A DNA stretch of 64,000 bases. It comes from Dictyoglomus turgidum DSM 6724 (GTDB lineage Bacteria > Dictyoglomota > Dictyoglomia > Dictyoglomales > Dictyoglomaceae). The translations under genes and the position numbers were made by a program. The stretch lies in assembly GCF_000021645.1 (NCBI RefSeq), contig NC_011661.1, forward strand, positions 1,644,723-1,708,722. Direction: 5' to 3'. Shown here piece after piece: positions 44,664 through 53,257 of this stretch. Under the pieces are notes generated by a model. That model was not told where the DNA came from. It saw nothing but the letters and a program-made list of their open reading frames with translations, and searched no databases. The first letter of the stretch is position 1. Each line of letters opens with the position of its first letter.

Positions 44664-44693
44664 TTGACAAAGAAACTAAATCTGTGTTAAACT
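44664..44693 (+). promoter_or_regulatory. candidate promoter of the amylase gene
   Basis: TTGACA (44664-44669) and TAAACT (44688-44693) at 18-base spacing. Transcription near 44700 would give a ~98-base leader that includes a strong hairpin and a palindrome next to the ribosome binding site. Confidence 0.5.
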
Positions 44694-44720
44694 CTATTCA
44701 AGAAGCGTAGGGTAGGAAAA

Positions 44721-44755
44721 AAGCCCGGGAATATGGATTTTATCCACCCGGGCTT
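44721..44755 (-). terminator. minus-strand intrinsic terminator in the amylase leader
   Basis: AAGCCCGGG pairs with CCCGGGCTT and an inner TGGAT/ATCCA stem closes a TTT loop. Read on the minus strand the stem is followed by TTTTTT then CCTACC, an intrinsic terminator. On the plus strand the tail is TCTAAAATC, so there it is a leader hairpin. No minus-strand gene ends nearby; the closest is the kinase gene 1.5 kb away. Confidence 0.7.
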
Positions 44756-44769
44756 CTAAAATCAAAAAT

Positions 44770-44787
44770 TATTAACACATGTTAATA
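44770..44787 (+). repeat. inverted repeat at the amylase ribosome binding site
   Basis: TATTAACA-CA-TGTTAATA is an 8-bp inverted repeat immediately before the AGAGGTGA ribosome binding site. It could be a repressor operator or an RNA hairpin; the sequence is too AT-rich to form a stable stem. Confidence 0.5.
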
Positions 44788-44797
44788 GAGGTGAAAA

Positions 44798-46297
44798 ATG
44801 AGAAAAAAGTTCTTCATTAAGAAAGCTTTTGTCCTCATATTTATACTCTTAATTTTTATAACCTATATTCATGGATATAATGAACCCTGGTATAAAGATT
44901 CCATCTTCTATGAGGTATTTGTAAGATCCTTTGCAGACAGTGACGAAGACAAGGTAGGAGATATAAATGGACTTATAGAGAAATTAGACTACTTTAAAAA
45001 TCTAAATATTAATGCTTTATGGTTGATGCCCATCTTTCCCTCAATAAGCTATCATGGCTATGACGTTACTGATTATTATGATATTCATCCCGCTTATGGT
45101 ACCTTAGAAGATTTTGAAAATTTGGTAAAAAAAGCCCATGAAAAAAATATTAAAATTATTCTTGATTTAGTAATAAACCATACTTCTTCTAGACATCCTT
45201 GGTTTGTCTCTGCTACATCTTCTTACACTTCCCCTTATAGGGACTATTATATATGGAGTCCAAAAAAGCCTGATAAAAATCCTAATTTATGGTATCAAAA
45301 ACCCACAGGATACTACTATGCATTATTTTGGTCAGAAATGCCTGATCTAAATTTTGACAATCCCAAAGTAAGAGAAGAGGTTAAGAAGATTGCAAAATTC
45401 TGGATAGAAAAGGGTGTTGATGGATTTAGACTTGATGCAGTCAAACATATCTACGATGATGACTATAAAAACATCCAATGGTGGAAGGAGTTCTACTCAT
45501 ATCTAAAAGGTATAAAACCTGATATTTATCTTGTAGGTGAGGTTTGGGATAATGAGTATAAGATAGCAGAATATTACAAAGGTTTACCATCAAACTTTAA
45601 TTTTCCCCTCGCTGATAAAATAATAAATTCTGTAGCAAACCAAAGAGACTTAGGACTTATAGAATTCCTACAATTTGAAAGAGAACTTTTTAAAGAAAGC
45701 AATCCTAACTTTATTGATGCCATCTTTTTGAGAAACCATGATCAAGTAAGAGTTAGAACATCTTTCGGAGGAAGCATAGATAAGAGTATTCTTGCTGGAT
45801 CTATTTATTTGACTTTACCAGGAACTCCTTTTATATATTATGGAGAAGAAATAGGAATGGAGGGAGCAAAACCTGATGAGTATATAAGGGAGCCCTTCAA
45901 ATGGACCGATGATATGAAATCCAAGTATCAGACCTATTGGATCATCCCAAGATATAATTTTATAGGAAACGGTATAGCCTTTGATACGGAAGAAAAAGAT
46001 CCTAATAGTATATATAATCACTACAAAAGAATTTTAGAGTTAAGAAGTAAATATAAAGCTTTATCTCTGGGAAGTATTGAGAGGATAGAAACTCAAGACA
46101 AATCTATCCTTGCCTATAAGCGAGAACTAAACAACGAAGGATTAATAGTTATTCACAATCTAAATAGAGTAGAAACCACCTTTAACCTTAGTTTTAGCGT
46201 AAAAAATGAGGATATTCTCTATATTAGAAATGCTAAACTTAATAATAACAAAGTGATTTTAGGTTCTTATAGCACTGTTATAATCAAAATTCCATAA
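44798..46297 (+). CDS. exported alpha-amylase-family enzyme, glycoside hydrolase family 13
   Basis: The 499-residue protein has a signal peptide (residues ~1-26) and GH13 regions I-IV: DLVINHTS near 125-132, GFRLDAVKHI near 209-218 with the nucleophile Asp, LVGEVWD near 244-250 with the acid/base Glu, and FLRNHDQVR near 307-315. A short C-terminal beta domain ends at VIIKIP. The YHGYDVTDYYDIHPAYGT region points to alpha-amylase/oligo-glucosidase types. It may correspond to the ~498-residue AmyC remembered from Dictyoglomus. Its 3' end overlaps the convergent kinase gene by 39 bases. Confidence 0.93.
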   Translation: MRKKFFIKKAFVLIFILLIFITYIHGYNEPWYKDSIFYEVFVRSFADSDEDKVGDINGLIEKLDYFKNLNINALWLMPIFPSISYHGYDVTDYYDIHPAYGTLEDFENLVKKAHEKNIKIILDLVINHTSSRHPWFVSATSSYTSPYRDYYIWSPKKPDKNPNLWYQKPTGYYYALFWSEMPDLNFDNPKVREEVKKIAKFWIEKGVDGFRLDAVKHIYDDDYKNIQWWKEFYSYLKGIKPDIYLVGEVWDNEYKIAEYYKGLPSNFNFPLADKIINSVANQRDLGLIEFLQFERELFKESNPNFIDAIFLRNHDQVRVRTSFGGSIDKSILAGSIYLTLPGTPFIYYGEEIGMEGAKPDEYIREPFKWTDDMKSKYQTYWIIPRYNFIGNGIAFDTEEKDPNSIYNHYKRILELRSKYKALSLGSIERIETQDKSILAYKRELNNEGLIVIHNLNRVETTFNLSFSVKNEDILYIRNAKLNNNKVILGSYSTVIIKIP

Positions 46298-47245
46298 GTA
46301 ATCCCAAATTTCATCCGTTAGGACACAGCCTCCTTTCTCATAAGCAATAAGTACTGCTCCTACAGCTGGTGGAATCTTAAGAGGGATTACTTTACACTTT
46401 TCTGCATAAACCCTTAACTTTCCCTGAATATATTCGGGAAGCCATTCTGCTCCTTTATAAACACTTCCTGCAAGAACCACAGGAGTTTCTTCCCTTAAAA
46501 GATCTAGTTTTTTCATAAGATTATAAGCTGAAATAACAGTCTCATCTACAACCCTTTCTACAATTTTTATGGCTACCTTATCCCCCATTCTTACAGCCTC
46601 AAAGAGTAAAGGAGCAAGTTCTAATGCCTTGTTATATTCTGAGGGATTATAATAGAGTCTTTTAGCAAGATCAACATAATCCTTTTCATTAAAAAAGTTA
46701 AGAACAATGTCTTCTAATAATGTCTTTTCTCCCCTTCCATCATAGGATCTAAAAGCATGAAAAAGCATCTCTTGTACTATAGAAGAAGCGCCACCCCAAT
46801 CTCCAAAAATATATCCCTCACCAAAATACCTATACCATCTACCATTCTTTGCTCTTCCATAACCATTATTTCCCGTTCCCATCACAATAATTACTCCCCA
46901 AAACTCTTTGTTTCCAGCTCTAAGAGCAATGGGAGCATCATTCTCCACTATAAATTCCTTTGCTATATTAAGTTCTTTAATCTCCTTCTCAAGCATAATA
47001 AAATCTTCGGGAAAATCTGCTCCAGCAAGCCCAAAACAGGCAACCTCAAACTCTATATTCCTTCTTTCCCCCTTTGCCTTTTCAATTGCTAAAATCCAAT
47101 TTCTTTTTGCTTCTTCAACTCCTATTCCCTCATAATTCCCAGGACCAGACCTCCCAATACCTACTATCCTTCCTTCCCCATCCAAAATAACAGCTTCCGT
47201 CTTTGTTCCCCCCGCATCCACTCCGAGAAAATACTTCATCTTCAA
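46259..47245 (-). CDS. BadF/BadG-type ATPase, N-acetylglucosamine kinase-like
   Basis: The protein (326-328 residues) has the ASKHA phosphate-1 loop LGVDAGGTKTEAVILD near residues 7-22, a second phosphate loop MGTGNNGYGR and an adenosine-binding VVLAGSVYKGA. Relatives are N-acetylglucosamine or glucosamine kinases. The start may be the TTG at 47245 or the ATG six bases on; AAAGGAGA fits both. It lies 16 bases after the GH4 gene in the same direction, so it may supply or use phosphorylated sugars handled by that enzyme. No terminator is seen at its 3' end. Confidence 0.83.
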   Translation of the reverse strand: MKMKYFLGVDAGGTKTEAVILDGEGRIVGIGRSGPGNYEGIGVEEAKRNWILAIEKAKGERRNIEFEVACFGLAGADFPEDFIMLEKEIKELNIAKEFIVENDAPIALRAGNKEFWGVIIVMGTGNNGYGRAKNGRWYRYFGEGYIFGDWGGASSIVQEMLFHAFRSYDGRGEKTLLEDIVLNFFNEKDYVDLAKRLYYNPSEYNKALELAPLLFEAVRMGDKVAIKIVERVVDETVISAYNLMKKLDLLREETPVVLAGSVYKGAEWLPEYIQGKLRVYAEKCKVIPLKIPPAVGAVLIAYEKGGCVLTDEIWDYLWNFDYNSAIRT

Positions 47246-47261
47246 TCTTCTCCTTTTTATA

Positions 47262-48512
47262 TTACTTCAATTCTGGAAAGAGTCCTTTATTCACCTCTAT
47301 TAATTTATTTAACAGTTTTTCAGAAAGAGAAAGAGAAGAAATAAGGGGATGTTGAGAAAGAGCTAAGAGAGCTTTTTTATACGAACCTTCCATAGCTGCC
47401 TCAATGGTTAGCCTCTCATAAACTTTTACCGCTTGTATTAATCCTCTAACTTCTATAGGTAAACCCCCGATAACATATCTGTGAAATCTATCTTTTTGTA
47501 CATAAACAGGTATCTCTACTACGCTATCTTGAGGAAGATCAAGAATACTTCCATCGTTTCTCACATTGATTATTTGAAAACCTTCCTGCAAGCCATAAAG
47601 ATGTGATATTAAGTTTACAGCAGCCTTAGAATATAAAGCCCCTCCTCTTTTAGAAAGCTCCATTGGTTTTGTATCAAGATTTGGATCTTGATAAAGCTTT
47701 AAAAGGTCTTCCTCTACTTTCATAACTTCTTCAGCCCTCTTAGGTTTATGCTTTAGCTCTTCAACCATCTCTTCTCGAAAGTAATAATATCTAAGATAAT
47801 AATTAGGAAACATCTTTAAGTAATCTATTATTTTCTTTTCCGAATCTGAAGCTTTCTCTTTTGCCTTCTCCAAAAGTTCGCTGGTTCTATCTTCACCTCT
47901 AACAAAAATCCTTCTTACAAAACTTAAATGATTTAACCCAAAATAATCTAAAAAAACCTCTTTCATATCTACCTCAGCAAGGTCTGCAAAAAACTTTTGA
48001 AAATTTATAGGAACATTACACAAACCTATAGCCTTTACCTTTGTATAATTTAAGAGCATCTCAGTTATGATTCCTGAAGGATTTGTAAAATTAATAAAAT
48101 AGGAATTTGGAGCATAGTTTTCAACTTTCTTAGCAATATTATAAACCACAGGAATAGTTCTTAATGCATTAGCAAAGCCACCAGGGCCTGTAGTCTCTTG
48201 TCCTAAAAGGTTAAATTCTAAAGGAATTGTTTCATCAAGAAGTCTTGCTTTGTTTCCTCCTACTCTGATTTGATTTATTATAAAATCAGCTCCAGGAAGT
48301 ATCTTATCAAGATCAGTGGATTTTTTAAGATCTATTTTAGCTTTGACTTTATGGATCATTCTCTTCAAAAACTCATAGACAATATTTAACCTATTTTCAT
48401 CTATATCCATAAGAACTATTTCTAAGGAATCAACTTTATCCCATATATCAAAAAATCCCTCAATCAATTCTGGGGTGTAGGTACTCCCTCCTCCAATAAC
48501 AACTACCTTCAT
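47262..48512 (-). CDS. 6-phospho-glycosidase, glycoside hydrolase family 4
   Basis: The 416-residue NAD- and Mn-dependent enzyme has the Rossmann loop VVIGGGSTYTPELIEG at residues 3-18, INQIRVGG near 80-87, NFTNPSGI near 146-153, metal ligands in GLCNVP (Cys near 170) and GLNHLS (His near 199). It hydrolyses by oxidation-elimination rather than classical inversion or retention. The subgroup looks like 6-phospho-beta-glucosidase/ChbF. There is no PTS gene in the window to make 6-phospho-disaccharides; the downstream kinase could do so. GGAGG precedes the ATG. Confidence 0.9.
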   Translation of the reverse strand: MKVVVIGGGSTYTPELIEGFFDIWDKVDSLEIVLMDIDENRLNIVYEFLKRMIHKVKAKIDLKKSTDLDKILPGADFIINQIRVGGNKARLLDETIPLEFNLLGQETTGPGGFANALRTIPVVYNIAKKVENYAPNSYFINFTNPSGIITEMLLNYTKVKAIGLCNVPINFQKFFADLAEVDMKEVFLDYFGLNHLSFVRRIFVRGEDRTSELLEKAKEKASDSEKKIIDYLKMFPNYYLRYYYFREEMVEELKHKPKRAEEVMKVEEDLLKLYQDPNLDTKPMELSKRGGALYSKAAVNLISHLYGLQEGFQIINVRNDGSILDLPQDSVVEIPVYVQKDRFHRYVIGGLPIEVRGLIQAVKVYERLTIEAAMEGSYKKALLALSQHPLISSLSLSEKLLNKLIEVNKGLFPELK

Positions 48513-48600
48513 GAGGTAAACCTCCTCAAAACAAGTTTAAAGATATTATAAACCACCCCAAAATTTTTGTAAAGTATGTTTACTAAATATACTTTTAATT

Positions 48601-49455
48601 TTACTGAAACTCTTTTACTATCTTTTCAAAAACCTCAACAGGCGATCTAACCTTCTTATAAAGGGGTTCACCTTTTAGTTGAGGTAAAATTTCCTCAAAA
48701 GTTTGTCTTTCGTTTTTATAGATAATCCCAATAGGTATTTTATTCCCCCATTCTAAAGACTTTTCAAAAGCCTTCATAACATCTGTAGGATCATAATCTG
48801 GACCAAGTTTATAAATTCTTTCCTTATACCATTGATAGGTATTTATCCTATTAAAGGTAACACAGGGCTGAAGAATATCAAGCAAAGCAAAACCTTTGTG
48901 TAAAATAGCTTGCTTCATCATCTCCACTAAATGATCTGGATCTCCTGAAAAAGACCTTGCCACAAAAGATGCCCCCTGAGATATGGCTAAGGCTATAGGA
49001 TTTAGGGGCTTATAAGGAACCCCTAAGGGCTGTACCTTTGTTTTCATTCCTTGATCACTTGTAGGCGATGCTTGTCCTTTTGTAAGACCATAAATTTGGT
49101 TATTATGGACAAAAACCTTTATATTTAAATTTCTCCTAATGTTATGTATAAGATGATTACCACCCTCTCCATAGGTATTTCCATCTCCAGACTCGCAAAT
49201 TACTATTAAATCTTTATTAGCAATTTTAGCTCCCACAGCAGCAGGAATATCCCTTCCATGAAGTCCATTAAAAAGATTGCATTTAAAATAATGGGGTGCC
49301 TTTGCTGCCTGACCTATTCCTGAGACCATAAGAAGATCCTTAGGTTTAATTTCTAATTCAGAAAGAACCCTTTTCAAACAATTTAAGATAGACCAATTTC
49401 CACATCCAGGACACCATGCAGGTATTTGATTGTTTTCAAAATCCTCTATTCTCAT
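48601..49455 (-). CDS. korB: 2-oxoacid:ferredoxin oxidoreductase, beta subunit
   Basis: The 284-residue subunit has WCPGCGNWSI near residues 14-23, GIGQAAKAPHYF, GLHGRDIPAAVGAK near 84-97 and the thiamine-pyrophosphate GDGNTYGEGGNH near 109-120. It carries TPP and a [4Fe-4S] cluster and, with the alpha subunit, decarboxylates a 2-oxoacid to acyl-CoA while reducing ferredoxin. The start overlaps the alpha gene stop by 4 bases. It is closest in layout to KorB (2-oxoglutarate) or the two-subunit OFOR; substrate is not certain. Confidence 0.92.
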   Translation of the reverse strand: MRIEDFENNQIPAWCPGCGNWSILNCLKRVLSELEIKPKDLLMVSGIGQAAKAPHYFKCNLFNGLHGRDIPAAVGAKIANKDLIVICESGDGNTYGEGGNHLIHNIRRNLNIKVFVHNNQIYGLTKGQASPTSDQGMKTKVQPLGVPYKPLNPIALAISQGASFVARSFSGDPDHLVEMMKQAILHKGFALLDILQPCVTFNRINTYQWYKERIYKLGPDYDPTDVMKAFEKSLEWGNKIPIGIIYKNERQTFEEILPQLKGEPLYKKVRSPVEVFEKIVKEFQ

Positions 49456-51131
49456 CCCATTATCTCCTTTACCCCCTTTATAATCTCTTCCACATAAAAG
49501 GGAAATCCATTATATTTAACTACTCCTCTCTCCACATTTATACCCGTTTCCTTTCTCAATAAAGCAGCAAATTGTCCTTGATAATTCTGTTCTATGGTAT
49601 AAAGTTTCCTTCCCTTAAATTTCTCCAAGGATTCTTTAGCTATAGGATACACATCGGAAAAATGTAGATGCCCAATAGGGTAACCTTCATTAATTAGCCT
49701 CTCTATTCCCTCCCTTATTACGCCATAAGTAGATCCCCATCCGATAAATACAAATTCGGGATTATCCACACCAAAGAATAGGGGTTCCTCAATCTCTTTT
49801 AGTAAAAGTTCTTTTTTCTTCATCCTCTTTTCTACCATTTTCTTCCTAATTTCAAGGTCTTCTGTTATATGCCCCTCTTCATCATGTTCATCACTATCGG
49901 TAATCACAAGAGCTTCTGATTCTCCTGGAATAGCAAAGGGAGAAACCCCGTCTTCAGTAATTCTATGTCTTAAGTAATCAGCATTACCTTTTGTCCTATA
50001 GGACTTTATTTCAGAAGGCGGAATCAATCCTTCTATTACTGCTTTGGAGTCAATTAGGTATTGATCGGTAAGAATTATAGATGGGATTTGATATTTTTCA
50101 GCAAGTTCAAAGGCCTTTATGGTTTTATAAAAAGCATCCTTTTGATCTCTTGGAGCAGTGATGTATCTTGCAAACTCACCATGTCCTGCATGAACCACAA
50201 AATTTAGATCACCTTGTTCAGTTCTTGTGGGAAGTCCTGTCGCAGGTCCTGGACGCTGACCTATATGAATAACTACTGGTGTTTCTGTCATACCTGAGAG
50301 ACTTAACCCTTCTACCATTAGAGCAAAACCTCCACCAGAAGTAGTAACCATAGACCTTGCCCCAGCAAAGAAAGCTCCAATTGCCATATTGATTGCAGCT
50401 ATCTCATCTTCTGCCTGTTCCACCACTATATCAAAATCCAATTCATGCTCTGCAATAAAGTTCATAACCGCTGTACCAGGAGTCATAGGGTAGGAAGCTA
50501 AAAATTTACAACCTGCAACTATGGCTCCAAATCCTACAGCCTCAGCCCCATTTACTAGTAATCTTTTACCTCTACTTCTCTTAGGAAATTTCCCACAACT
50601 CTTTCCCAAATTTAGAGTATGTTTATAACCTTCTTCCAAGGCTCTTAAATTTATTTCAAAATACTCCTCTTTGAAACCTTCAGAAATAACCCTTTTCATT
50701 TCCTCCATATCTCCCCTACTTAATGCAAGAAGAGCTCCACAAAAGATGGTGTTTTCTACAAGTCTTGACTTTAATTCTTGGGTTATCCTCCTAACAGGGA
50801 TTTTAATAATTCTGTCTTCCTTAGGAAAATCTTCTGTGTTTATGTTCTCATCGCAGAGGATATACCCTTCTCTCTTTACTTCAGGAATATGCAACTTAAT
50901 AGTTTCCAAATTTAAAGCAATAAGAATGTCTATTTTATCATCATCAATGGCATATATGGGTCTGTCGGATATCCTAAGGAGACTATAGTTATGCCCACCC
51001 CTAATACGAGATTGATAGCTTTCAACAGTAAATACATAATAGCCAATCCTAAAAAAATATTTTGAAAGAATATTTGATACAGTCTGAATTCCCTGACCTG
51101 CTTCTCCCCCTATCAGGATCTTACATTCCAT
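49452..51131 (-). CDS. korA: 2-oxoacid:ferredoxin oxidoreductase, fused gamma-alpha subunit
   Basis: Residues ~1-175 are the gamma domain (ILIGGEAGQGIQTVSNIL, ESYQSRIRGGHNY) and residues ~190-560 the alpha (pyrimidine and CoA binding) domain, with FLASYPMTPGTA, EQAEDEIAAINMAIGA and TTSGGGFALMVEG. This fused form is common in KorA of thermophiles and archaea. An ATG at 51140 is in frame but only one base after GGGGGA; the ATG at 51131, nine bases after it, is preferred. There is no ferredoxin-like delta gene here, so an external ferredoxin must be used. Confidence 0.93.
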   Translation of the reverse strand: MECKILIGGEAGQGIQTVSNILSKYFFRIGYYVFTVESYQSRIRGGHNYSLLRISDRPIYAIDDDKIDILIALNLETIKLHIPEVKREGYILCDENINTEDFPKEDRIIKIPVRRITQELKSRLVENTIFCGALLALSRGDMEEMKRVISEGFKEEYFEINLRALEEGYKHTLNLGKSCGKFPKRSRGKRLLVNGAEAVGFGAIVAGCKFLASYPMTPGTAVMNFIAEHELDFDIVVEQAEDEIAAINMAIGAFFAGARSMVTTSGGGFALMVEGLSLSGMTETPVVIHIGQRPGPATGLPTRTEQGDLNFVVHAGHGEFARYITAPRDQKDAFYKTIKAFELAEKYQIPSIILTDQYLIDSKAVIEGLIPPSEIKSYRTKGNADYLRHRITEDGVSPFAIPGESEALVITDSDEHDEEGHITEDLEIRKKMVEKRMKKKELLLKEIEEPLFFGVDNPEFVFIGWGSTYGVIREGIERLINEGYPIGHLHFSDVYPIAKESLEKFKGRKLYTIEQNYQGQFAALLRKETGINVERGVVKYNGFPFYVEEIIKGVKEIMG

Positions 51132-51194
51132 AAATATCATTCCCCCAATTTTTTAAACTATTATAACATTTGAAGATAAAAAATAGAATAAATC

Positions 51195-52325
51195 TTATTT
51201 TAGTAATTCTCTAAAGTAGTTTATAAAACCTAATATACCTGCTCCAATAAGAAGCCCATCATTTCCCAAGGGTGATGTATAGAAATATATCTTATCTTTT
51301 AAATATTCAAAGACATATTTATCAACTTTGTCTTTAAGAATTTTAGTAAAAAGATTTAAGATATCCTTTGTCATACCCCTATTACCAGAGATACATATGG
51401 CTTCAGGTGCAAGAATATGTATAGTATTTGCTAAAGAAATTCCGAGAAATTCAAAGATTTCTTGCAAGACAGAGTTTTTGTTATCTTGGATATAATTTAT
51501 GAGTGCCTTCTCTAAACTTCCCAAATCCAATATCTTTTCCTGAATCTTTGGAATTGAAGCAATACTCTCAAGACATCCTTTATTTCCACACCAACATTTT
51601 TCTCCTATTTCCTTACTTACTATAGTATGTCCAATCTCCCCTTCAATATTATTAAAGCCTTCAATAATATTCCCTTTATAGTAAATCCCAAGTCCTATGC
51701 CTTTTTCAAACAAGAGATAAAAGAGAATATTGAAATTTTTACCTTCACCAAACCAAAGTTCTGAAAGGAGTCCAGAATTTGTATCTTTCTCCATGTAAAT
51801 AGGATAATTAGGATATTTTTCTTTCAAAAATTCTTTTAATTTAAAGTTTTTCCAGTTTAAACCTACAGAGAGAATTACTTCTCCATTATATTTATCAATA
51901 ATACCGGGAACCGAAAGAGAAATAGCTACTACATTATTTTTGTATTTTATAAGCAAAGGATCTATGAGTTGAAAGAGATCCTCTTTCTTCTCTATAGGAT
52001 GATACCTATCTTCTTCAATTTTTCCATTAGCATTGACAACTCCTACTCTTCCCTCTAATCCACTTAAATCAATCGCTAAAACCTTTAACTCAGGATTAAT
52101 GGTCAATTTAGTAGGTCTCCTACCCCTTGAAGTTTCAACCTTTCCTACCTCTATAAGAATATTTTTTTCAATGAGCTCGTCTACAATCTCAGATATGGCC
52201 GTCTTTGTCAACTTAGATATTCTTGCGAGTTCTGCCCTAGATTTGGGACCTATTTTTATAAGAATCTCAAGAACAAGATTTTTATTGTATAAGCCTATAT
52301 ATTCTGGTTTTCTTCCCTCTCTCAT
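51195..52325 (-). CDS. ROK-family transcriptional regulator
   Basis: An N-terminal winged helix (residues ~15-75: NLVLEILIKIGPKSRAELARISKL taken as the HTH region) is followed by a ROK sugar-kinase-like domain with IDLSGLEGRVGVV, GEIGHTIV and the zinc motif CWCGNKGCLE. Such proteins are sugar-responsive repressors of the NagC/XylR/Mlc type. The frame opens with GTG at 52340, but GTGAGG is the ribosome binding site and ATG at 52325 the start. Divergent from the metal-uptake operon, with about 100 bases between. Confidence 0.88.
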   Translation of the reverse strand: MREGRKPEYIGLYNKNLVLEILIKIGPKSRAELARISKLTKTAISEIVDELIEKNILIEVGKVETSRGRRPTKLTINPELKVLAIDLSGLEGRVGVVNANGKIEEDRYHPIEKKEDLFQLIDPLLIKYKNNVVAISLSVPGIIDKYNGEVILSVGLNWKNFKLKEFLKEKYPNYPIYMEKDTNSGLLSELWFGEGKNFNILFYLLFEKGIGLGIYYKGNIIEGFNNIEGEIGHTIVSKEIGEKCWCGNKGCLESIASIPKIQEKILDLGSLEKALINYIQDNKNSVLQEIFEFLGISLANTIHILAPEAICISGNRGMTKDILNLFTKILKDKVDKYVFEYLKDKIYFYTSPLGNDGLLIGAGILGFINYFRELLK

Positions 52326-52365
52326 AATATCAAACCTCACTTTATTTTATTTTTATTTTATAAAT

Positions 52366-52394
52366 TTTAACACAAATTTCTATTGTGATATAAT
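52366..52394 (+). promoter_or_regulatory. promoter of the znu-type operon with inverted repeat
   Basis: TTAACA (52367-52372), 16-base spacer and TGATATAAT with -10 at 52389-52394. CACAA (52371-52375) and TTGTG (52383-52387) form a 5-bp inverted repeat in the spacer, a possible repressor site. Confidence 0.6.
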
Positions 52395-52423
52395 TAGAAC
52401 ACAAAAATGGGAGGTGGAAAGAA

Positions 52424-53257
52424 ATGAAGAACAAAATATGGAAACTCCTAATTATAGTTTTTCTTATACTCTCCATGTCCTATCCTCAAGAGAAAAATCT
52501 CGCAGTTTCCATATATCCCATTGGTAGCATTACCAAGTACATTGTAGGAAAATTATGGAATATCTCCATTTTATTACCATCTAACACTAACCCTCATCTC
52601 TTTGAACCCACTTCAGAAACCATGAGAGAAATAGAAAAGGCGAAACTCGTAATCATCAATGGGAAGGACGTGGATATTTGGGCAAAAAAACTTGCCGATT
52701 CTGCTAAAAAAGATGTTTTAGTAATCTCGGATTACTTGAAAGTTAGGGAATCCAATCCTCATTTCTGGCTTGACCCTATATTGGTAAAAGACATGGCAAA
52801 GATAATCTATAATAAAATTTCAACTCTTGATCCTTCAAATAAAGGCTATTACCTAAAAAACCTAAACGATTTTAACAAGAAAATAGATGAACTACACAAA
52901 TATATTATAAAAGAACTTTCTACTTTCAAAAATAAGAAAATAATAGCTTATCATCCTTCCTTTTACTACTTCTTTAAAAGATATAATATAGAGGTCCTAT
53001 CATATATAGAAGAAGGTGAAGGGAAAGAGCCATCCCTTAAAAAGATCTTAGGGATAATTGAGATTATAAAAAGGGAGAACATAAAATATATTGTTAAAGA
53101 GCCCTTTGTGAATAATCCCACATTGGAAACAATACAAAAAGAGACAGGAGTAAAATTGGTGGATATGGATCCTTTAGGATATAATAAAGATTATTTTAGC
53201 TTGATTAAAGAAAATGTAATTATACTAAAGGTGATCTTTAATGAACAAAATCCTTGA
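52424..53257 (+). CDS. znuA: zinc/manganese ABC transporter substrate-binding protein
   Basis: The 277-residue cluster A-I binding protein has a signal peptide (residues ~1-22, without a lipobox cysteine). The metal-binding histidines lie in TNPHLFEPT near residue 60, SNPHFWLDP near 113 and AYHPSFYYF near 175. A histidine-rich loop of zinc-specific ZnuA is absent, so zinc versus manganese cannot be settled. The bacterial start follows GGGAGGTGGAAAG. The stop overlaps the ATPase gene by 17 bases. Confidence 0.9.
   Translation: MKNKIWKLLIIVFLILSMSYPQEKNLAVSIYPIGSITKYIVGKLWNISILLPSNTNPHLFEPTSETMREIEKAKLVIINGKDVDIWAKKLADSAKKDVLVISDYLKVRESNPHFWLDPILVKDMAKIIYNKISTLDPSNKGYYLKNLNDFNKKIDELHKYIIKELSTFKNKKIIAYHPSFYYFFKRYNIEVLSYIEEGEGKEPSLKKILGIIEIIKRENIKYIVKEPFVNNPTLETIQKETGVKLVDMDPLGYNKDYFSLIKENVIILKVIFNEQNP

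Noticed and set aside
44505-44797. Precursor peptide gene for the radical SAM enzyme
   Set aside because: No small ORF with a ribosome binding site was found on the minus strand in this gap.
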